64,000 nucleotides of DNA from NCBI GenBank assembly GCA_965216945.1, contig CBDCGU010000003.1, positions 558,001 through 622,000 on the forward strand. The letters are read 5' to 3'. Positions 1-8,919 of this stretch are shown here, piece by piece (position 1 is the first letter of the stretch; every line of letters starts with the position of its first letter). Origin of the DNA: DATHZQ01 sp965216945 (GTDB lineage Bacteria > Actinomycetota > Acidimicrobiia > Spongiisociales > UBA5794). The notes below the pieces were generated by a model. The model did not search any database, had not been told where the DNA came from, and worked only from the letters and a program-made list of their open reading frames with translations. The translations under genes and the position numbers were made by a program.

Positions 1-1511
1 TGCAGATTGAACTCATTGATCACGAGGACGTCGTTGTAACAGTCGGCTTCGACACAGGTCTCGGCCCTCACCTCGGCCACCTGTGCCCGATCGATGAACT
101 CAACCGCCGGACCCCAACCCTGCGAATAGCTCAACGTGCCCACCACAGGATCACCCAACATCGCGATCCCCGCCTTGGCGCCATCGATCCCCGCAAGCCA
201 CGTCGGGGCATCCACCAGCACCCCATCCTCGTACTCCTCGGGATGCTCCCCCATCCGCCACACGTTCCCATCGTCATCCTGGGCAAAGAACGCCAACTCC
301 GCCTCGACCAGCTCACCATCGCTGAAATCGAGATCCCATGACACCACCGTCTCCACCCCGTCGATCACCTTGGTCAGATCCGTCACCGTGATGATCACCT
401 GATGATCCAACAACTCGCCCTCGTTGGTCGTCCCCTCGTACACCAGCTGCGTACCCGGCGTCAGCGGCAAGTACACGTTGTCGATCACCGTCGGATTCGA
501 GAAACGCCCCCGCTCGAACACACAACTCAGCCCCCCGAACGCCGAGCACGGTGAAACGTCCCCAGGTGCTCCCGGGCCGGTGGCGACTGCGGGTTGGGTG
601 AGGCCGTAGACATCGGGGCTGATCTCGTATGCACTGGCTTCCAGCTCCAGAGCCGCCGCCCGCACATCGAACATCGCCGCCTCGTCCAGCTGATGGATCG
701 CCACCAACTCCAACTCCTCCCGAGTCTCATCCGCCCCAGCCCAATCCACCTGCACGTTCCCCACCCCGGGAGCAAACAACTTCAACTGCCGAGCGTTGGC
801 TTCTTCGGTGTTGAACTCGTCCACGACGAGGACGTCGTTGTAACAGTCGGCTTCGACACAGGTCTCGGCCCTCACCTCGGCCACCTGTGCCCGATCGATG
901 AACTCAACCGCCGGACCCCAACCCTGCGAATAGCTCAACGTGCCCACCACAGGATCACCCAACATCGCGATCCCCGCCTTGGCGCCATCGATCCCCGCAA
1001 GCCACGTCGGGGCATCCACCAGCACCCCATCCTCGTACTCCTCGGGATGCTCCCCCATCCGCCACACGTTCCCATCGTCATCCTGGGCAAAGAACGCCAA
1101 CTCCGCCTCGACCAGCTCACCATCGCTGAAATCGAGATCCCATGACACCACCGTCTCCACCCCGTCGATCACCTTGGTCAGATCCGTCACCGTGATGATC
1201 ACCTGATGATCCAACAACTCGCCCTCGTTGGTCGTCCCCTCGTACACCAGCTGCGTACCCGGCGTCAGCGGCAAGTACACGTTGTCGATCACCGTCGGAT
1301 TCGAGAAACGCCCCCGCTCGAACACACAACTCGGTCCGTCCAAGAGGGTGCACAGCGAGACCTCCGCCGCCGAAGGCGCAGGAGCTTCCGTTGCCGTGGT
1401 GACGAGCGGCGCAACCGGCCCGGTCGACTCGGACGCCGGCGATCCATCTGAGCACGCCGAGAGGACCAGCACGAATGCACCCGCAACCGCCGCAGCCTGG
1501 TGTCGCCGCAT
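1..1511 (-). CDS. Secreted lipoprotein with two tandem domains (3' end outside window)
   Basis: The minus-strand frame is open from an ATG at 1511 to the left edge, at least 503 codons with no stop, so the C-terminus is missing. GGAGGAAG just upstream is a strong ribosome binding site. The N-terminus is a lipoprotein signal with lipobox LSAC (Cys20), so the protein should be anchored outside the cytoplasmic membrane. A Thr/Ala/Pro-rich linker follows, then a domain beginning near CVFERGRFSNPT (about residue 60). This domain recurs 268 residues later. I do not recognise the family and give no function. It lies directly downstream of the RND operon on the same strand, separated by a strong hairpin. 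Confidence 0.85.
   Translation of the reverse strand, partial: MRRHQAAAVAGAFVLVLSACSDGSPASESTGPVAPLVTTATEAPAPSAAEVSLCTLLDGPSCVFERGRFSNPTVIDNVYLPLTPGTQLVYEGTTNEGELLDHQVIITVTDLTKVIDGVETVVSWDLDFSDGELVEAELAFFAQDDDGNVWRMGEHPEEYEDGVLVDAPTWLAGIDGAKAGIAMLGDPVVGTLSYSQGWGPAVEFIDRAQVAEVRAETCVEADCYNDVLVVDEFNTEEANARQLKLFAPGVGNVQVDWAGADETREELELVAIHQLDEAAMFDVRAAALELEASAYEISPDVYGLTQPAVATGPGAPGDVSPCSAFGGLSCVFERGRFSNPTVIDNVYLPLTPGTQLVYEGTTNEGELLDHQVIITVTDLTKVIDGVETVVSWDLDFSDGELVEAELAFFAQDDDGNVWRMGEHPEEYEDGVLVDAPTWLAGIDGAKAGIAMLGDPVVGTLSYSQGWGPAVEFIDRAQVAEVRAETCVEADCYNDVLVINEFNL
23..528. repeat. 506-bp direct repeat, copy 2
   Basis: Second identical copy, encoding about residues 328-496 of the lipoprotein. Identity extends to silent codon positions, which implies a very recent duplication or gene conversion within the gene, or an assembly effect. 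Left of base 23 the sequence diverges from copy 1. Confidence 0.95.
827..1332. repeat. 506-bp direct repeat, copy 1
   Basis: As far as I can check, base-for-base identical to 23-528, offset 804 bp (268 codons, in frame). It encodes the N-terminal copy of the lipoprotein domain, about residues 60-228. Sequence beyond both ends of the match diverges, although the flanking protein remains recognisably similar (CTLLDG against CSAFGG). Confidence 0.95.
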
Positions 1512-1533
1512 GTCACTTCCTCCATTCTCCACC

Positions 1534-1565
1534 AGTGGTGCGCCGTCGTGTGACGGCGCACCACT
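1534..1565 (-). terminator. Perfect 14-bp hairpin after RND gene
   Basis: AGTGGTGCGCCGTC and its exact complement flank a 4-nt loop (1548-1551). It sits 8 bp past the stop of the RND gene ending at 1573 and about 23 bp before the lipoprotein start. No clear T-run follows, so it may terminate weakly, protect mRNA ends or attenuate read-through into the lipoprotein gene. Confidence 0.6.
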
Positions 1566-1572
1566 GCGCAAT

Positions 1573-4500
1573 TCAGGTTGTTGCTTCGGCGACCGCATCG
1601 GCGCGGTGACCCTTGGGCTTGGCGAATCTCAGATAGAGGCTCGGCACCACCAACAGGTTCAGCAGCGTGGCCGTCACCAACCCGCCGAGGATCACAATCG
1701 CCATCGGGTACTCGATCTCCTGACCCGGGATCTCCCCGCCGATGATGAGCGGAACCAGCGCCAGGCCGGTCGTCAGTACCGTCATCGAGATCGGGATGAG
1801 ACGCTCCTGTGCCCCGCGCAGCACGAGTTCCTTGCCGAACGGCATACCTTCCTCCTGCTCGAGGTGCTGGTAGTGGCTGATGAGCATGATCCCGTTGCGA
1901 GCAACGATGCCGAGAACGGTGAAGAACCCCACCAGCGATCCCAACGAGAGCTCGCCGCCGGAGACCGAGGCGGCGATCACGCCGCCCACGAGGGCAATCG
2001 GCAGCGTCAGGAATGCCAGCAGGGCCAGCCGCCCGTCCGTGAACGAGGCCATCAACAACAAGAACACGCCGATCGCCGCGACGAATGCGAATCCCCACAG
2101 CCGGCTCGTCGCCGCCTGGCGCTCCGTGAACTCGCCGAGTAGCTCTGCGCGGAACCCCGCGGGCCACTCGATCTGGGCGAGCTCCGCTTCGAGGTCGGCA
2201 ACGACCGATCCGAGGTCGCGTGTCCCGTCCAGGTTCGCTCCCACATCCAGGCTTCGTGAGAGGTCCTGATGCTGAATCTTGTTGGGGACGGGGACCACGT
2301 CGACATTCGCCACGTCCTGGAGCCGCACATACTCGCCGCGGGGCGTATCGATCAGCAGGTTCTCGACGTCCGTCAGGCTGGCTCGGGTCTCCGGTGTGCT
2401 CCAGACCTGCACGTCATATGCCTTGCCTTCGCGGAACAAGTCGCCCGCCTCCTCCCCCGCGATGAGTCGAGCGCTTGCCCGGCGCACGTCGCCGGGCTTG
2501 ATCCCGAACTCCTGCGCCGCATCCAGATCGACCTCGATCTTGATCTGCGGGATGTCGAGTTGGAACTCCACATGGTTCTCCTTGACTCCCGGAATGCCCC
2601 CGAGAATCTCGTTGACCAGTTCGGCCTGCTCTCTGAGCAGCGGTAAGTCCGAACCGAAGACGCGTACGGTGATGGGCTCGCTGGAGCCGGTCAGAACCTC
2701 ACGAATCCGCTCCTTGAGGTAGGTCTGCACGTCGCGGAACAGCCCCGGATAGCCATCGACCGTTGCCTGAATCGCCGCCACCGTGTCGTCGTAGTCCACC
2801 GCAGGATCGACGCTGACCCAGTTCTCTCCGAAGTCGATACCGACGACCTCATCCATCAGCAGTGCTTGACCGATGTGGGACCCGGCGTTACGTACTCCAG
2901 GAATCGTGAGAAGCTCGCGATTCACCTGTTCGGTGATGCGCACCATCTCCACCTGCCCTGTTCCGGGTCTCGTGAGCCAGTGCATCAGGAAGTCGCGTTC
3001 CTTGAAGTCGGGTAACAACGACTGCCCCAGAAACGGCGTGAGCACGATGCCGAGCACGGTCAACCCCGCCACCGTCGCGTAGGCACCACGCGGGTGATCG
3101 ACGATGGGCCGCAGCACCCTCAGATATCCCCGCTTGAGTGGCGGCACCACCGGCGACTCGCGATGCTGGAGCGACTTGGGGTTGCGGAAGAAGATGAGGC
3201 TCAACGCCGGCGTCACCGTGAGGGCGACCAACATCGACGCCAGCAGCGCCAGTGCGTACGAGGTCGCCAAGGGGCGGAAGAACGCACCGGACAGCCCCGT
3301 AAGCGTGAAGATCGGAATGATCGCAACGATCTCGATCAGCGTTGCGTAAACGATCGCGCTGCGGACCTCGAGCGACGCATCCAGGATGACGCGGGCGGTC
3401 GAACGTGTTCCCCCTTCGGCACGGTGCTGCCTGAGTCGTCGCACGACGTTCTCGATGTCGATGATCGCGTCGTCGACGATGTCCCCTAAGGCGATCACGA
3501 ATCCGGCCAGGATCATGGTGTTGATCGTCGCTCCCCGGGAGTGGAGAACGAGACCTGCGATGACGAGCGACAGTGGAATCGCCACCACGCTGATCAACGC
3601 CGTGCGCCACTCGTAGAGGAACAGGCTCAGCATCAGGATCATCAGGATTGCGCCCATGAAGATGGCGGTCGAGAGGTTCCTGATGGCCTCTTCGATGAAG
3701 GTCGCCGGGCGGAATATCTCGGCGTCGATGACGAAACCGGGGAGACCGGGCTCCAGCTCCTCCATGGCCGCTTCCACGCCGCGCGTCACGTCGAGGGTGT
3801 TGGCCCACGGCAGCTTCTCGACGATGAGCATCAGCCCCGGACCGTCGTTGATCACCCCGTCGCCCAGTAGTGGTTGGTGGTCTCTCACCAGGTCGGCAAC
3901 GTCCTCGATGTACAGCGTCTTCGTGCCGGTCGTCTTCACCGGCACCCGGGCGAGGTCGGCAGGCTCGACGATGGCCGGCACGTGGCGAACACTCGTGCGG
4001 TCGCCGTTCGCCTCGACCCAGCCTCCCGTTCCGATCACGTGCCCTTCCGAGTACTGCAAAAGACCCGCCTCGAGAGCATCGGCGGTGGCGCTCATCACGT
4101 CCTCGACCCTGACTCCCTGTGCCTGGAGACGATCAGGATCCACCTGGACCTGGAGCATCTCGAGCCGCTCCCCCCAGATCGGCACGTTGGCCACGCCGGG
4201 TACGCGCAGCAGTCGCGCTCTTATCTTCCAATAGGCGACCATCGACATGTCGATGAGATCGAGCTCGGGATCCGACGACGTCAATCCGATCTTCATGACC
4301 CGGCTGGTCGACGAGAGGGGCTGGATCATGAACGGCGGGCTCGACCACGTCGGTAACGTCGGAGCAACGATGGCGATCCGCTCGCTGACGAGTTGCCGTG
4401 CCGTCAATAGATCGGTGCCGCGATCGAAAATCAGCAGAATCGAGGACAGGCCCTCGACACTGGTCGACCGGAGCTCGTCGAGACCCGGTATGCCGGCGAG

Positions 4501-4716
4501 GCTCTGTTCCAGCGGTACGGTGACGAGAGATTCGACCTCGCCGGCGGACAGACCGAGCGAGGGTGTCTGGATCTCGACACGTGGCGGGGCGAACTCGGGG
4601 AAGACGTCGACCTGGGTGTGACTCAGCTGCTGGACTCCGAAGGCCATCAACCCTGCCGCCAGGGCGACGATGAGGAATCGGTATTTCAGGCTCGAACCAA
4701 CGATCCACTTGAGCAT
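1573..4716 (-). CDS. RND-family efflux transporter (HME/CzcA-like)
   Basis: 1047 residues, the usual length for an RND pump. It has the N-terminal membrane helix (about 13-30), two large extracytoplasmic loops and clustered C-terminal helices. The fourth-helix motif GDIVDDAIIDIEN (about 411-423) resembles the heavy-metal-efflux branch and keeps acidic residues expected for proton relay. Such pumps exchange protons for metal ions or organic compounds. The ATG lies 6 bp after the stop of the adaptor-like gene, so it is the third gene of a minus-strand operon with a second RND pump. Substrate is not inferable. In an organism presumably lacking a proteobacterial outer membrane, the pump probably exports across one membrane only. 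Confidence 0.9.
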   Translation of the reverse strand: MLKWIVGSSLKYRFLIVALAAGLMAFGVQQLSHTQVDVFPEFAPPRVEIQTPSLGLSAGEVESLVTVPLEQSLAGIPGLDELRSTSVEGLSSILLIFDRGTDLLTARQLVSERIAIVAPTLPTWSSPPFMIQPLSSTSRVMKIGLTSSDPELDLIDMSMVAYWKIRARLLRVPGVANVPIWGERLEMLQVQVDPDRLQAQGVRVEDVMSATADALEAGLLQYSEGHVIGTGGWVEANGDRTSVRHVPAIVEPADLARVPVKTTGTKTLYIEDVADLVRDHQPLLGDGVINDGPGLMLIVEKLPWANTLDVTRGVEAAMEELEPGLPGFVIDAEIFRPATFIEEAIRNLSTAIFMGAILMILMLSLFLYEWRTALISVVAIPLSLVIAGLVLHSRGATINTMILAGFVIALGDIVDDAIIDIENVVRRLRQHRAEGGTRSTARVILDASLEVRSAIVYATLIEIVAIIPIFTLTGLSGAFFRPLATSYALALLASMLVALTVTPALSLIFFRNPKSLQHRESPVVPPLKRGYLRVLRPIVDHPRGAYATVAGLTVLGIVLTPFLGQSLLPDFKERDFLMHWLTRPGTGQVEMVRITEQVNRELLTIPGVRNAGSHIGQALLMDEVVGIDFGENWVSVDPAVDYDDTVAAIQATVDGYPGLFRDVQTYLKERIREVLTGSSEPITVRVFGSDLPLLREQAELVNEILGGIPGVKENHVEFQLDIPQIKIEVDLDAAQEFGIKPGDVRRASARLIAGEEAGDLFREGKAYDVQVWSTPETRASLTDVENLLIDTPRGEYVRLQDVANVDVVPVPNKIQHQDLSRSLDVGANLDGTRDLGSVVADLEAELAQIEWPAGFRAELLGEFTERQAATSRLWGFAFVAAIGVFLLLMASFTDGRLALLAFLTLPIALVGGVIAASVSGGELSLGSLVGFFTVLGIVARNGIMLISHYQHLEQEEGMPFGKELVLRGAQERLIPISMTVLTTGLALVPLIIGGEIPGQEIEYPMAIVILGGLVTATLLNLLVVPSLYLRFAKPKGHRADAVAEATT

Positions 4717-4722
4717 GCCGGC

Positions 4723-5157
4723 CTACTTCCCGATTCCGAATTCGGCGCCGTAGAGCTCGGGCACACCGGTGATCACCACGGTGGTTCCGTCAGAGGGGCC
4801 GTGAGCGAAGAACGCGTGCCCGTCCTCTTCCCGCACCTGACGCAGCTGTTGGCGTACGTAGACGAGGGGCTCGGGACTCGTGTAGACCCAATACTCACCG
4901 GTTGGATCGATGATCACGGCGGCGCTGGGGACGACGTAGCCGTCGCCATCGAGCTCCACCGTTGCCGTCTGGATGTCCAGCCGCCGCGCCGCCGATTCGC
5001 TGAGGGTGAGCCGCCATATCTCGCTGTCTGCGGTTTCCTCGACTGCAATCGGCTTGTCCTCCGCCACGGAGCCTTCGGCACTGTCACAGGCGGCGACGAG
5101 AAGCGAGCCCGCCAGTACAGCCGCGATTCCGATCATGTGCATTCGCTGCGGCGCCAT
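4723..5157 (-). CDS. Short RND adaptor-like lipoprotein
   Basis: 144 residues from the ATG at 5157, one base after the TGA of the upstream pump (TGA-G-ATG). A longer GTG/ATG reading start would overlap the pump. Signal peptide MHMIGIAAVLAGSLLVAAC ends in lipobox VAAC. The rest resembles only the C-terminal barrel/membrane-proximal part of RND periplasmic adaptors (VPSAAVIIDPTGEYWVYTS, then GVPELYGAEFG). The helical hairpin and lipoyl domain of a normal adaptor (350-450 residues) are absent. Placed between two RND genes, it likely caps or links a pump at the outer face of the membrane. Family assignment is moderate. Confidence 0.75.
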   Translation of the reverse strand: MAPQRMHMIGIAAVLAGSLLVAACDSAEGSVAEDKPIAVEETADSEIWRLTLSESAARRLDIQTATVELDGDGYVVPSAAVIIDPTGEYWVYTSPEPLVYVRQQLRQVREEDGHAFFAHGPSDGTTVVITGVPELYGAEFGIGK

Positions 5158-5158
5158 C

Positions 5159-8100
5159 TCAGGCCCCCGCGCTCGTTGCACGGCTCAGGTCCGAGGTGAA
5201 GAGATCGTCGGCCGATCGGTCTGGCTCGGCCACATAGCCCCATCGCGTGTAGAAGACGGGCAGCACGAATGCCGTGAGAGCCACCGTCGTGACCAGACCC
5301 CCGAGCACCGCCACTGCCATCGGGCCGGCAATCTCGAGGCCTGCCCTCGACCCGACGATCGCCAGCGGTAGGTAGAGAACCGCGACGGCAACTGCGCCGA
5401 CGGCGGATATCGCAATCGCACGAGTGGACTCCTCGACGACCAGGGCCTCGCCGAAAGGATCCCCGAGACGTTCCCGGTACTGGCATCTCCGGATGAGTAA
5501 CACCACCCAGTGGGTGGCGAGCCCGAACACGGCCACCGTGCCCGCCACCGAGCCCAACGTGAGGTCACCCCCGCCGAGGGCTACGGCAACGATGCTCCCG
5601 CCCGCAGCCATCGGCAACGCCAGGAACGCCAGCGTCGCAAGCCGCCAGCTGGCAAAGGCCGCCTGCAGCAACAAGTAGATGAGGATGGCACCGGCGACGG
5701 CGGTCACGACCACCCGCGACCGTGCAGCCAGCTCGTCCTCGAAGTCGCCGAGCACCTCCGCGTGGTGTTCCAGCGGGAACTGGATGGCAGCGACGGCGGC
5801 GTCGATGTCCGCTGCCGCCGAGCTGATGGTCCGTCCCGAGACAGCTGCCGTCACATCGAGGTAGGTGGCGGTCGACTCGTGGAGCACGACTGCCGGGTTC
5901 GACTCGATACGAACCTCGGCGAGATCGCCGAGCGGCACCTGATCACCGCTCGGCGTGGCGATGGGCAGTCGCTGGAGGTCTTCAACCGTGTCCCGGATCT
6001 CGGGCACCCCCCACACGACGACATCGAACACCTTCTGATCATCGAACAGGTTGCCGACGACGAGACCGGACACGAGCGTCGCCGCCTGGCGACGAACATC
6101 ACCGGGTTTGATACCGAACGCCTGAGCGCGGGCCAGGTCGACTTCGATCTCGATCGCCGGTTCCTCCACGACACTCTCGATCCGCGGGTCCTCGACTCCG
6201 TCGACGCCGGCGACCACCGAAAGCACCTGTTCGGCCATCTCCTGCCGGACCGCGGGGTTCTCCCCATACACCCGGACGACCAGCCGGTCATCGGGACGGC
6301 GGAGGATCTCGGCCACCCGCTGTTCGGAGTAGGTCGTGACGCTTGCGGCGACTTCGTCGTATCCCGCCACGAGCGCTCTCACACTTGCCATCGTCGCGTC
6401 GTAGTCGGCTGCGGGTTCGATGTTGAGCCAGATCTCGCCCGAGTTGACGTTGACCACCCGATCGGACATGATCGCTCGCCCGATGTGAGCCCCCACGTTG
6501 ACGACGCCCGGCTGCGCTATCAGGTCATCGACCATTTGGGCCGTGATGTCATCCATTCGCACGAGGGACGTGCCTGCAGCCGCCTCGAGTTGGATGAGAA
6601 CATCACGCTCCTTGACCGCGGGGCGCAGCGAGGGCGACACGAACAGCGCCGCCACCAGACCGGCTACGAGCACTACGGCCCACACTGCGACGGCCGAACC
6701 CGTCTTCGCCACGAGACCTGGCGCCCGATGTCGATACCAATCGCTCATGCGGTGCGTCAACGGGGACACCCGCGGCGACCCGGACGGCCCGGTGAGCAGC
6801 ATGACGCTCAGCGCAGGTGTCACCACCAGCCCCACGGCCAGTGCGGCGGCCACGGCAATGAGATACGCCACGGCGATCGGTTCGAGGAATGCTCCCCCTG
6901 CACCCTCCATGGCGATCACCGGCAACATGGCTGCTGCGACGATCAACGCGGCGTACATGGCCACGCTGCGGAGACGCAGAGTCACGTCCATGATCGCCGG
7001 CGTCGCCTTGACCGGGCCTTCCGACTCCCCGCTCGCCGTAGCTGCCTCTGCGGCGGCAGATGCGGCGGCTATGGAGTCGTTGACGATCATCGCCAGTGCC
7101 ATGACGATGCCGGCAAGCACCATCAAGTTGACCGTGGTGTCGGTGACCAGGAAAACCAGACCTGCGGTGACCACCGAGACGGCAACCGAGACAGCCCCGA
7201 TCAGCACGACGCGCCAGTCGAACAAGAACGCGGCAAGGGCGAGCAACAGCAGGACGGCGCCTGCGATCAGAGCGGTTCGCAGGTTGCCCGTCGATGCCTC
7301 GATGAAGGATGCGGGGCGGTATACGGAGGCGTCGATCTCCACCCCCGGCATGCCCAAGCTGAGTGCGGCGAGGGCTTCGTCGACTCCGGCAGCAACAGCA
7401 GGCGTGTTGGATTCCGGGAACTTCTCAATGACGAGCAGGAGGCACGGACCGTCGGTGCAACGAGCGTCCCCGATCAGCGGCTGATGCCCGGTCACTATCT
7501 CCGCCACCTCACCCAGCGCCAGCGGATCGCCGCCTACGAAGACGGCGCCTCCGTCGATGCCCTCGACCGTCACCTGGGAGAGCTCCTCTGGCGTGTCGAT
7601 CGCCTGCTCGTGAAACACGTGCAGTCGCTGGTTGACCGTGTCGATGAAGCCTCCCGTCCCTGGGAGCGATGCCTCGAGGAAGCTCAGCGGCGAGACTTCG
7701 AGTGCGTTCCCCGTTGTCGAGATGATCTGGCTGAGCGTGACGTTGGCCGTGGCGAGCTCGGCCGGATCGACCAGTACCTGGAGTTGTTGATCGCGGAAGC
7801 CCCAGATGGACACGTTCGCCACGCCCTCGACGCCGAGGAGCCGCGGCAGCATCACCCAACGCGCCAGCACCGACATCTCGATCGGCGTCACCTCGTCCGA
7901 CTGCAGCGAGACCATCGCCACCCGGCTGGTCGATGACAACGGCTGGATCATCTGCGGCGGATCGGCCACCTGGGGAAGCCCGCCGGCCTGCGTCAACCGC
8001 TCGGTGACGACTTGGCGTGCGTCCAGGAGATCCGTGCCGGGTTCGAAGGTCATCACGACCGAGGAGAGCCCCGGCAGCGAGGCCGACTCGATGCTGTCCA

Positions 8101-8338
8101 GGAACGCCACACCATTGAGAAGGTCTTGCTCGAGCGGAACCGTGATCAGCTGCTCGACCTCCGCAGCGGACAGCCCGAGCGCCTCCGTCTGAACCTCGAC
8201 GGTGACCGGACTGAACTCAGGCAGGATGTCCTGCTTGACGTCGTCGAGTTGGGTGAACCCGAAGATCAGCAGACCCGCCGCCAGCACTACGACGATCCGC
8301 CGGAACCTGATGCTCCAGTCGACGATCCAATACATCAT
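5159..8338 (-). CDS. RND-family transporter with altered proton-relay motif
   Basis: 1059 residues, first gene of the operon, paralogous throughout to the 1573-4716 pump (shared QDILPEFSPVTVEVQT-type N-terminus and IQPLSSTSRVAM). The fourth-helix motif reads AMIVNDSIAAAS (about 415-427), where the neighbour has GDIVDDAIIDIEN. One acidic position has become Asn and the IEN signature is gone, so proton coupling may be weakened or differ. Two similar RND proteins in one operon may form a heterotrimer, as MdtB and MdtC do, with one subunit carrying the transport cycle. That is an inference. The ATG at 8338 is preceded by GAGGGAGGG. Confidence 0.88.
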   Translation of the reverse strand: MMYWIVDWSIRFRRIVVVLAAGLLIFGFTQLDDVKQDILPEFSPVTVEVQTEALGLSAAEVEQLITVPLEQDLLNGVAFLDSIESASLPGLSSVVMTFEPGTDLLDARQVVTERLTQAGGLPQVADPPQMIQPLSSTSRVAMVSLQSDEVTPIEMSVLARWVMLPRLLGVEGVANVSIWGFRDQQLQVLVDPAELATANVTLSQIISTTGNALEVSPLSFLEASLPGTGGFIDTVNQRLHVFHEQAIDTPEELSQVTVEGIDGGAVFVGGDPLALGEVAEIVTGHQPLIGDARCTDGPCLLLVIEKFPESNTPAVAAGVDEALAALSLGMPGVEIDASVYRPASFIEASTGNLRTALIAGAVLLLLALAAFLFDWRVVLIGAVSVAVSVVTAGLVFLVTDTTVNLMVLAGIVMALAMIVNDSIAAASAAAEAATASGESEGPVKATPAIMDVTLRLRSVAMYAALIVAAAMLPVIAMEGAGGAFLEPIAVAYLIAVAAALAVGLVVTPALSVMLLTGPSGSPRVSPLTHRMSDWYRHRAPGLVAKTGSAVAVWAVVLVAGLVAALFVSPSLRPAVKERDVLIQLEAAAGTSLVRMDDITAQMVDDLIAQPGVVNVGAHIGRAIMSDRVVNVNSGEIWLNIEPAADYDATMASVRALVAGYDEVAASVTTYSEQRVAEILRRPDDRLVVRVYGENPAVRQEMAEQVLSVVAGVDGVEDPRIESVVEEPAIEIEVDLARAQAFGIKPGDVRRQAATLVSGLVVGNLFDDQKVFDVVVWGVPEIRDTVEDLQRLPIATPSGDQVPLGDLAEVRIESNPAVVLHESTATYLDVTAAVSGRTISSAAADIDAAVAAIQFPLEHHAEVLGDFEDELAARSRVVVTAVAGAILIYLLLQAAFASWRLATLAFLALPMAAGGSIVAVALGGGDLTLGSVAGTVAVFGLATHWVVLLIRRCQYRERLGDPFGEALVVEESTRAIAISAVGAVAVAVLYLPLAIVGSRAGLEIAGPMAVAVLGGLVTTVALTAFVLPVFYTRWGYVAEPDRSADDLFTSDLSRATSAGA

Positions 8339-8919
8339 CGGAGACCCTCCCTCTCAGTAGAGCGTCCCCCCCTTCAGCCGGCCCCCGATTCCTTTCGTGC
8401 GCGAACGTGGCCGGCCACTGGCCATTCGCAGTGATCGGCCTTCACGTTCGGGCGGTACGCATCGGGTTCCGTAGACCAGATGCGCCGGGGTGCGAGGCGA
8501 CTCGGCCATAGCCGTTCTGCCTGGATCAGCCGTGTGGCGCGTTGGGCATGGCGACGCCGGGGTTGTGAGGCGGAGTCGAGGTCCCGTCGAGCACCTCGAT
8601 ACGCGAGACACTCGACTCCCGCCGCCCCTGATCGCCTTCGTGACCACCGCATCACGGTTGTTCCCCTTCGGGGCCAATTCGGCCCCGCCGTGGCTGCCTC
8701 ACGGGATCAAAGCTAGAGATCCAGAAATTCAGCTGGGAGTCAGGATAGGAACTTTTTTCGCGATCTGGGCCACCGGTATTGGTCTGAAACAGGGCACTTG
8801 ATCGCTATTCGTCTCAACTGGTGCGGTAGAATCCGCCATGTCATCGCCTGCCGGCGACCCGGCGATCATGCGAGGGCCGGAGCCGCACCCGCGATCGAGA
8901 CTAGATCTGGAGCGGGTGC
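8339..8919. other. 581-bp intergenic region with cruciform-forming repeat
   Basis: No ORF here looks like a protein; those present are arginine-rich shadows. The region separates the end of the PhyH operon from the start of the RND operon on the same strand, so it should hold a terminator and the RND promoter. The clearest structure is an inverted repeat at 8569-8623 (GGCGGAGTCGAG against CTCGACTCCCGCC, one bulge) enclosing a smaller GTCGAG/CTCGA stem. No tRNA or known RNA was recognised. Confidence 0.5.

Noticed and set aside
5510..7936. Long plus-strand ORF (808 codons) opposite the second RND gene
   Set aside because: Arg/His/Gly-rich translation without motifs; it is the antisense shadow of a well-supported RND gene in high-GC DNA.
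8339..8919. tRNA or small RNA gene in the long gap before the RND operon
   Set aside because: No cloverleaf with T-loop GTTCGA pattern and acceptor pairing was found; only an inverted repeat.
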